From Rhipicephalus microplus (taxonomy: Eukaryota; Arthropoda; Arachnida; Ixodida; Ixodidae), in contig NC_134702.1 in assembly GCF_043290135.1 (NCBI RefSeq), positions 192,976,491-193,040,490 on the forward strand: 64,000 nucleotides of DNA. The letters are read 5' to 3'. The first letter of the stretch is position 1. Every line of letters starts with the position of its first letter. Below are positions 42,301 to 51,300 of this stretch, piece after piece. The notes beneath the pieces were generated by a model that did not search any database, was not told where the DNA came from, and was given only the letters and a program-made list of their open reading frames with translations. The position numbers were made by a program, and so were the translations under genes.

Positions 42301-45300
42301 AACAACAGACACAGACAACAATACGCACTACAATGCAGTCGCATGCATTGAACAACCAAGACACTTAAAGACTAAAGAGATAGAAAACCTATTCAGTCCA
42401 AAGTCCTTGGAACAAAAGTCAGAATGATACTCTTCCGAGAATCACTCACTCAAAGTCCAGCGTTGTTGTCGTTCCGCTGCCCACTGAAGTTTCTCTTCCA
42501 GGAAACCTCGCGTCTTCAATTGGTCACTCTTCAAACTTCAACTTCTTCGCCGGAACACGTCGGCTTCAGACCCACAGCTGTTGCCACGGGTCTTCGCTCG
42601 ATAGCGGTAAACACACGCTCTTGCCTGTAGCCCGAGCCTTCACCCCTCAGGTGGAAATCCTCTTCATCTCCGGCTTCGTCCCTACGGACCAAATACCTTC
42701 GCCGACTACACGGCGGAATCCCTACGCGCTCTGGCGCTCACTTCCGTGTCCTCCTGATCTCTCATCTCGGCTGCTCGGTTAAATACCTTGCGCGCGACAT
42801 TCCAGACGGTTCTCGTCATTTCGTCGGCGCGATGCGCAGCGAAGGCTGGGAAGAGGGCGAGACGGTTGGAATGCCCTCTCCGGCCCATGAGTCAACTCGG
42901 TATGACCACGCCCCTTTCGTTCTGGAAAAATCGAGTGCTTGCTCGGCCGCCGTTGTGGGGTGAGGAGGTTCGTCGATGAAGCCACGCTTCTGCGGGGAGA
43001 GCGCGCGCCCGGGGAGCCTTGGCCGTTTGTTTTCTTTTTCTTTCCTTTTTTTCTTTTGACTTCGTGGCGTTTCTCCCACCCGTTATCGCAAGAATTTGGT
43101 GGCGCGCCCATGTTTAGCGCTCGTTCTGTGACACTGCCCCCCACTTTAGGAATATTATCTCATAATATTCAAAACCCCACAGACGAGCGCGAACAGTCAC
43201 CACACACTCTCACAGACTGTAACACCATCAGTCGCTCATGACACTTCACATTCACAATAGATCACTTAATACAATTGTACATTGTAATTCAATTACACAA
43301 CACGTGAAAACACAACCACAAGCACATGAGTACAACACTGCACCACACATTCACAATAATACAAATGTACAAAGTTCTCTCATTAGAACAATGGTACAAT
43401 ACTATACATCACATCACAGCACAACACTTCGACACTTGTGACACAGGATAACACAACATTAACACATCATATGTCACTCAGCTCTGCCCAACACATTCTG
43501 ATTCGACTTAAACACTTATCCTGTGTACTTCGAGCAGCGCTTGCGCCCTTTTCTGCGGTGCTCGCTCGATCTCTTCTTGTGTTTCCACGTTCTTTTTCGG
43601 CGAGCCCTTTCCAACGACGATATCTGAGGCGTCGTCTCAGCCATCGTTGTCTCCTCCGACACCGTTAACGCGTCATTACATTCGGCGGGTCCTGTCTGTT
43701 TATTTACCCGCTTGATCATGCCTCTACATTTTGCCCGGCTGGCCAACTCCGTCTCCTTTACACTGTCGGTCGGTTGAGGTCGTGCCGACGTAAGTCCAGT
43801 TGCTCGGCCCGTGAACTCATTCAACTCGATCATCTTCTCATTCGCTGTCTCTTGCGCCGCGGCTTTACCTTGGGCTCTAGTGAGATCCGTCACGGAATGC
43901 TCCTCCACTGTATCTCCCGGTCGCTGTGTTGGCGAGGGCTCTCTCTTCGGGTCTTCTTCCAAACATTCTGGATCACTTGGCCCTCGCGCCCCGTCGATGT
44001 TTCCGATGAGAAGGTCATACAGGGGGGCCGTCATGCATAAAGCAGTAACCTTCCCGCTGAAGTACGGGGTTTCAACCTCAATTTTTGCTTCGGGAAGCAT
44101 GCGAACTGTACGGTCAATTAGGCAAACCGGTTTCGTTTTGCCTGTTAACTCACTTTCCCGTACCAAGTTTCTCCGCACGATAACAGTGGAGCTACCGGTA
44201 TCTCTTAACACCGTAATCTTTTTGTCCGCAACTTTTCCAGGCAGCGCTGGCATTCCCTTCGTAACACCGGTTGGCTGTTTTGACATTACAGCACCCACAA
44301 TAGGAATTTTCTCCCCGTTTGTCAACTCTACGAATCCATCAGTGACGGCATTATTATCAGATTTCGGTGCCGCTTGAACACAGGATACCTGGTGAGTTTG
44401 ACTCGCTCCGTGTCGACATGCATCTGCTTTGTGCCCAGTCTGACGACACTTAAAACATTTTTCTGCCGTAGGGCTCGTAAAGATTGTTCGACAGTTTTTC
44501 GCGCGATGACCCACTCGGTTACACAGAAAACATCGCGGAATGCTCTCTGGTGCACGCTTCTTTTCTTCGGGAGCCAATTTCTTCGAGTCATTGGGACACT
44601 CCTTCTTTACCTTGGCCAAATTAGTGCCACCTTGCGCTTCCAAGAATTGATCAGCCAATTCAAGCATTCCTTCAAGTGACTCAGCCTTCCTCTCTTTCAA
44701 GTACAGCGACAGGCTTGGGTGGCAACTAGTAAGAAATTGTTCTCTAATTAGGAGCTCTCTAAGCTCATCGTACTCCTGCGCAGTCCCTGAAAGTTCAATT
44801 CATCTGTCGAAATAATGACAAAGTCGGGCGGCATACTGCGTAGCCGTCTCACCATCAGCTGGCTTTCCTGTCCGAAATCTGTCCCGGAATCCTTCCACGG
44901 TAAATCTAAATCGCTTCAGCAAAGCAGTTTTCGCCTTTGCATAGTTGGCTGCATCGATCGGCGTCAGCCTACCGTACACATTGAGCGCTTCACCACTCAA
45001 GCAAGTACTCAAAGCTGTGGCCCATTGATGTTCCGGCCAATTCTGGCTCCTCGCAATCGTCTCAAATCGGTGAAGGTACGCGTCAAGGTCGTCCTTCCTC
45101 TCATCAAACGCTACGAGTAGCTTGCTTGGGTTCAAGCTGAAGCCATGATCTTCCCGTTCGCTGCTTTCCACTCTAGCTTGGACGGGAGTTTCACTTCGCT
45201 GTTGCGAACGGAGCCGCTTGAGTTCCATCTCGTGCTGCCGCTGCCGCTCCCTTTCAGCCATCTCCGCTTCTCTTTCTTCTTTCAGCTGTCGCTCCCTCGC

Positions 45301-48300
45301 TTCTCTTTCTTCTCTCGCCGTTTCGGCTGCCAACTTCTCTCTCTCCAGCTCCAACTTCAATTGCTGCTCTCTTTCTTCTTTCGCCCTTTCAGCTGCAAGC
45401 TTTTCTCTCTCCAACTCCAACTTCAATTGTTGCTTTCTTTCTTCCTTCGCCCTTTCAGCTGCCAACCTCTCTCGTTCCAACTCAGCTGCTTTTTCTTCCT
45501 TGGCTCTCTCAGCTGCCAACCTCTCTCGTTCCAACTCAGCTGCTTTTTCTTCCTTGGCCCTCTCAGCTGCCAACCTCTCTCGTTCTAACTCAGCGGCTTT
45601 TTCTTCCTTGGCTCTCTCCGCTGCCTCTTTCTCCTTCTGGCTAACCCACTTCCGTAGTTCGGCGCCAGAAAGACCCATCTTCTCACCAAGAGCTACAAAC
45701 TTTTCGAGATCCAATGTGTCTCGCAAATAAAGTCTTGCCGCGTGCAAAAAGTATCTGCCTAAATCAGTCTATCGAAACACTCCCCTGCTCCCCTGCACTC
45801 GTTAACGAGAACACCGAGCAACGCACAAAGTCGTTCCGATAGCACTATCAACAACTCGAGGCTCTTTCTCACTACTTTGTACACACTGTGCACCAAAAGG
45901 TCCTATGTCGCGGACGCCAGATTAATTGTCACACCGGTCCCGTTAATTAGGGAGGCGATCGCCGGGCTAATTCCAAGGGCCGAAGTATTGGCCCCCCGAA
46001 CCGCACCACGAAAGCGTGGACAATTTAGAAGTGGTCCCTTTTGGCGCGCCAGCGGACGCCGGCTGTGGCCCAAAGAACAAGTCAGAGCCGAGGTTGATAA
46101 ACAAAACAAATATTATATTCTCAAAATTGGCAGATCAAAAACAATACACAAGAATGCACACTCCCCAATAGTTACATACAACACGTCACCAATCAAACAA
46201 CGTACTACACAGTACAATCGGCCACACTCGAAACAACAGACACAGACAACAATACGCACCACAATGCAGTCGCATGCATTGAACAACCAAGACACTTAAA
46301 GACTAAAGAGATAGAAAACCTATTCAGTCCAAAGTCCTTGGAACAAAAGTCAGAATGATACTCTTCCGAGAATCACTCACTCAAAGTCCAGCGTTGTTGT
46401 CGTTCCGCTGCCCACTGAAGTTTCTCTTCCAGGAAACCTCGCGTCTTCAATTGGTCACTCTTCAAACTTCAACTTCTTCGCCGGAACACGTCGGCTTCAC
46501 ACCCGCAGCTGTTGCCACGGGTCTTCACTCGATAGCGGTAAACACACGCTCTTGCCTGTAGCCCGAGCCTTCACCCCTCAGGTGGAAATCCTCTTCATCT
46601 CCGGCTTCGTCCCTACGGACCAAATACCTTCGCCGACTACACGGCGGAATCCCTACGCACTCTGGCGCTCACTTCCGTGTCCTCCTGATCTCTCATCTCG
46701 GCTGCTCGGTTAAATACCTTGCACGCGACATTCCAGACGGTTCTCGTCATTTCGTCGGCGCGATTCGCAGCGAAGGCTGGGAAGAGGGCGAGACGGTTGG
46801 AATGCCCTCTCCGGCCCATGAGTCAACTCGGTATGACCACGCCCCTTTCGTTCTGGAAAAATCGAGTGCTTGCTCGGCCGCCGTTGTGGGGAGAGGAGGT
46901 TCGTCGATGAAGCCACGCTTCTGCGGGGAGAGCGCGCGCCCGGGGAGCCTTGGCCGTTTGTTTTCTTTTTCTTTCCTTTTTTTCTTTTGACTTCGCGGCG
47001 TTTCTCCCGCCAGTTATCGCAAGAATTTGGTGGCGCGCCCATCTTTAGCGCTTGTTCTGTGACATCCACATTGGTATTTATCATCAACCTTTGCATCTAC
47101 GTGTCAGAAGTACGGTTTATCACATCAAAATTCTAGAAATATAGGTGAGAAGAAAAGAGAGAAGTTCACTCCTCAGAAGAACACTTGTATTTTTTTTCAC
47201 ACACACCACAAGATCAAGATCTGCAATACAAAGTGTCATCGTTAATATCGATGGCTAACAACCACGTATGCTTTGAGCATAAGTTTCTAGACACTCATTG
47301 ATGTTCAAAGCTTACTTTGTTCACCAAATAAACATCTTGAAGCAAAAACTCTCGAGATTATAAATCTACCCAATGTTTTTGCTAGTCCTCGTACAGAAAT
47401 GTTTACTAGATGAGTGTCGACTTCCTGTGAGATTTTTTCATATATTTATGCCTTTATCTTGACGCTAGAGTACGCCACGCACTTACACCGGGCGCCCTTA
47501 ACATGCTACATCTTGTTTATGATTCAGTATGCGCCGTATGAACGGTTCGTTTTGAACTGGTCTGCTAGACTCTCTCAACGTCTAGTCCAGTGAGTGGTGA
47601 CTTGAGATTGAAAGCGCGCAATTGAGTCGAGCATCTTAGTTTAGCCTGAAGCACGAATTGTTAAGAACCATGCTGATAACCAACGACACCAGGAGTTCCA
47701 CTCTGCACGAGAAGTGCCCTGTGGTCCTGTATTGTCCTTATCACTCCACGTGAGTAGACTTTACGATGACATAGATGTTGCACTTTGCTAAAGCGCCTGA
47801 TCTCTTCAGTGAAAGCGTCGTCATCATAGTTTGCTCAAAAATAGTGTGGTGCATCTTCTACGCTAAGAATCAAAACTGCTTCCAGGGTAAAAAGTCTGCA
47901 TGCCACAGGCTTCTCTTCAAATAAACCTGATAAGACCCTCACACTCGTACATCGAAGTCGCAAGCACGCATACACTCGGGCCGTCTTTGATTGAATCTTA
48001 CGTCATGTAATTGGAGAAAATGCAATTACGGCCAAAGACTGCGCCGTATAAATTCTAGAAAATAATAGAAAAGTAATTATGCATATTGATGATACTTCCG
48101 GAATCTTTGAGTATTGTAAATGGTTTGAAATAAATACTTAAATAGAATTTCTGGTAATAAATAAATTTTGTATAGTGCTATATTCATCGTACACGTTAAA
48201 CCATATTATCGCGATGTATTAGATACCTAGACGGAGGGCATAATACTGAAACTTACTTGAAGAAGAAGCCATTGTATTACAAAAACTAGATGGATAATGA

Positions 48301-51300
48301 CTGTATGCAGCCAGACAACACCACAATTTTCAACCGCACACTTGAAGCCTTCTATAAAGAAAAAACAACTAATGAGTTAATGACAGCTGCAGGGGCATGC
48401 CAAAAAAAACATAAGGTACACGTGATCACGCGTTACTTAGGCAATTGATTGAATACAAGAAAAGTGCAGCGTGGAGAAATTACTATATCGACTTTTGATA
48501 GACATCACTTCTATCATACACAGACACCTTATCCTGGAATACGATTACCTACAATATAACAGGCTTCTTGAAAAGCTTCTTGGTATACTATTCAGTCACC
48601 CAGATCTATTGCGTACTTAAAAATACTTGAGACATAAACCCTATTTTTAGATACCAAGAGTTGTTCGTTATTTGCAAAAGGTGTAGAGTGTTTTTAAATT
48701 ATAATATAATGCAGTCTTTAAAGCGGCATCTTAAAGAGGTTGATAGTGGGGCACTTTCATTTAAAAAAAGACATCTCTTTACTAGTCTTCAGGCTAAATT
48801 GCATTGAGGTGATGATCACGCCTTTACCACACTAACATTTCTTGCGTCACCAGCACTAACCATAGCTTTATGCTATGACACTGTCATATACAGCATGTCA
48901 TCGTATCACAATGGTCAGAGATAACATCATATTGCCTGTTCGGGCTCTCTTTGGTCACGCTTTACCCTTCCATCAATAAAAACAAATCAACATGTATCAA
49001 CCGGCCGCTTTTCCACAGCGCATATCACCCCTTCTGATTGTGAGGACAGTTGTTAAATCATGAGTGCTTGTAGCAACAAACGCAATGTACGGCTTTTTCT
49101 TCATAGTTAAACGCAGTAATGTTTATGATACTTTGCTTGCACTTTTGTGAAATGCGCATGTTCAAACACAATTCTGTGAAGACCACATAATGAGGCCTAA
49201 ACAAATTTTCTTGCGGGTATTTATTGCCGTGAAAGTCTTTTATTTGTGCCGACGACACAAGTGAAATTGTGCGACCGTATTTCTGTGATCTGTGCGCCTG
49301 CAAATATTGGTTATTTCATCATGTACTTCCAGAGCAGTTTCGAAAGATTTTTAGCTTGATATCAATGACTATTAGGCGTCAAGGCAGCTACTAGACAGGA
49401 GGCGTGACTTAAGATATTTTACATCCACACTTAAAAGAGTACACGACAAAAGTATTCATTTGTAAACGACATGCCACGTTCGCTGCATCACACGTCATTT
49501 TTTGCTCACGTACAGGAATTGCTAAACAAACTTTGCCTAAGCTTAAGAAAATGGCAATGGGTGCACTTTCACTATGTAATGTATATACCATGTTGCATTA
49601 GTGGGAAAAAAATTTTGTTGCGGGCGTAGCTAACTACTGAATGTTGACAGCCATATCTTTTCTTGTTAACTTCTGCAGGTGACCTTGGAGACTTTGTGTT
49701 CACAGTAGCCTACAGAGATTGCAAGAACTGCAAAGTATTCAGACACAACTACATAAATAATGGTGAGTAGAGGTGCTGACGGCACGCTAACTTCTTTTAA
49801 TTCATAACACCAACTGTGCCCGACTAGGCATGCACCTTGAATTATTTTTTCAATTACCGCTTGTTCTGTGGCAGCGGTTCCCTCATCACGCAAACACCCA
49901 CTCCAAGTAGTTGTACCATGCCACAAGTGGTGGCGACGTGAAAAGGGGAACTGTGTCAGATTTCGTAGCATAGACAGCACCCTAAACAATACAATAAGTT
50001 TGCTGATAGCATTTACCTGCTTTACTAAAAGTCATGCGGATGACATGATCTGTGCAATTACTGAATTCAGTAGTCAACTGACGAAAAAAAACACCAGGCC
50101 TGCGCTGAACGTGCAGCACTGTCACATCGAAAGCTAGAAGATCGGCCTTTGATTGATTTGTGGGGTTTAACGTCCCAAAACCACCATATGATTATGAGAG
50201 ACGCCGTAGTGGAGGGCTCCGGAAATTTCGACCACCTGGGGTTGTTTAACGTGCACCCAAATCTGAGCACACGGGCCTACAACATTTCCGCCTCCATCGG
50301 AAATGCAGCCGCCGCAGCCGGGATTCGAACCCGCGACCTGCGGGTCAGCAGCCGAGTACCTTAGCCACTAGACCACCGCGGCGGGGCAAGATCGGCCTTT
50401 AAGAACATTTTAGCACTCTTTGCGTAGCTTCATCGGGCACACTTGCAGGTTACCCACAACGTAATTGAAGATTGTGTAGTAGGCAGACATTCACTATGCC
50501 ATTCTTTGTCTTTATTTGGTAAAGCGTGGTACCTGCTGCCCATTTGCAAGAAATCTGGTGCAATTTTCGTGTGCTGCAGATGACGACGATAAAGAGTGGC
50601 ATATGGAGAAAAATAGACAAAAGAGAAAGACAGAAAGGTTAAACGGCTAGAAGCAGCTGTTTGCTACCATGTGAAGTAGTGGGAAAAAGAGGGTCTAAAC
50701 AAGAATAGAGAGAGAGAGAGAAAATGAAATGAATGACAAAGAAATACACATGTGAAAACGGGTAGGGGGTTCCACTTACAGTAGCTGGGAGAGACGAATT
50801 GAATGCAAAGAGCGGAAAAGCTATTTCATGTGCAAAATACGGTAGTAAAATAAACAAAAAATCGTGCTTTATTACGCTCATCGAACCACAAAAAATTTTA
50901 AACACCCTCTTTCATCATGCTGAAATGCCCGCACATAGCTCAGAAAGCTGCTGAGAGGATGGCCACATGCATGTTAATTGGTATGAGGCCGGTATATTCT
51001 GTCGTTTGCAGTTGCTGGCAGCAGGAAGGGGTGAAAAATTTATTGCGTCGGTAGCCACAATGGCAATGTATTCTGAGAAGCTAAGTCTTACGGTGGTTGC
51101 GATGAGCTGTAGGCGTTAAATTGAAATGACTAACAAGTAAACTTTTGTTTACATATTGGGTCATTTGTCCAAAGAAAAAGTGCTATTTAGTGCAAATGCA
51201 AAATCAGGCTTACAAAATGGAAGACGTAACGTTGCTCTAGAGCGTAATTGTTGTTTGAGTTTTCAGGCACAGAGGGAGTAGCCTATAGCCATACATAAAA

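Larger units (their letters stand above)
41996..47064 (-). mobile_element. Non-autonomous gypsy-type LTR element, 1138-bp LTRs (gypsy-3)
   Basis: LTRs 41996-43133 and 45927-47064 are both 1138 bp, begin TGTCACACCGG and end TTCTGTGACA. TCCAC flanks both sides (41991-41995, 47065-47069). The LTRs differ at about 16 positions by eye, so the insertion is young. The 2.8-kb internal region encodes Gag and a protease on the minus strand but no RT, RNase H or integrase. It sits antisense in lipocalin intron 3. It would need proteins from a related autonomous element to move. Confidence 0.95.

Noticed and set aside
41697..42368. 223-residue plus-strand frame
   Set aside because: It runs across the gypsy-3 LTR boundary and is duplicated in part at 45877-46299 in the other LTR, so it is LTR sequence rather than a gene.
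45145..45730. Ser/Leu/Phe-rich frames on the plus strand
   Set aside because: They are antisense shadows of the Gag coiled coil.
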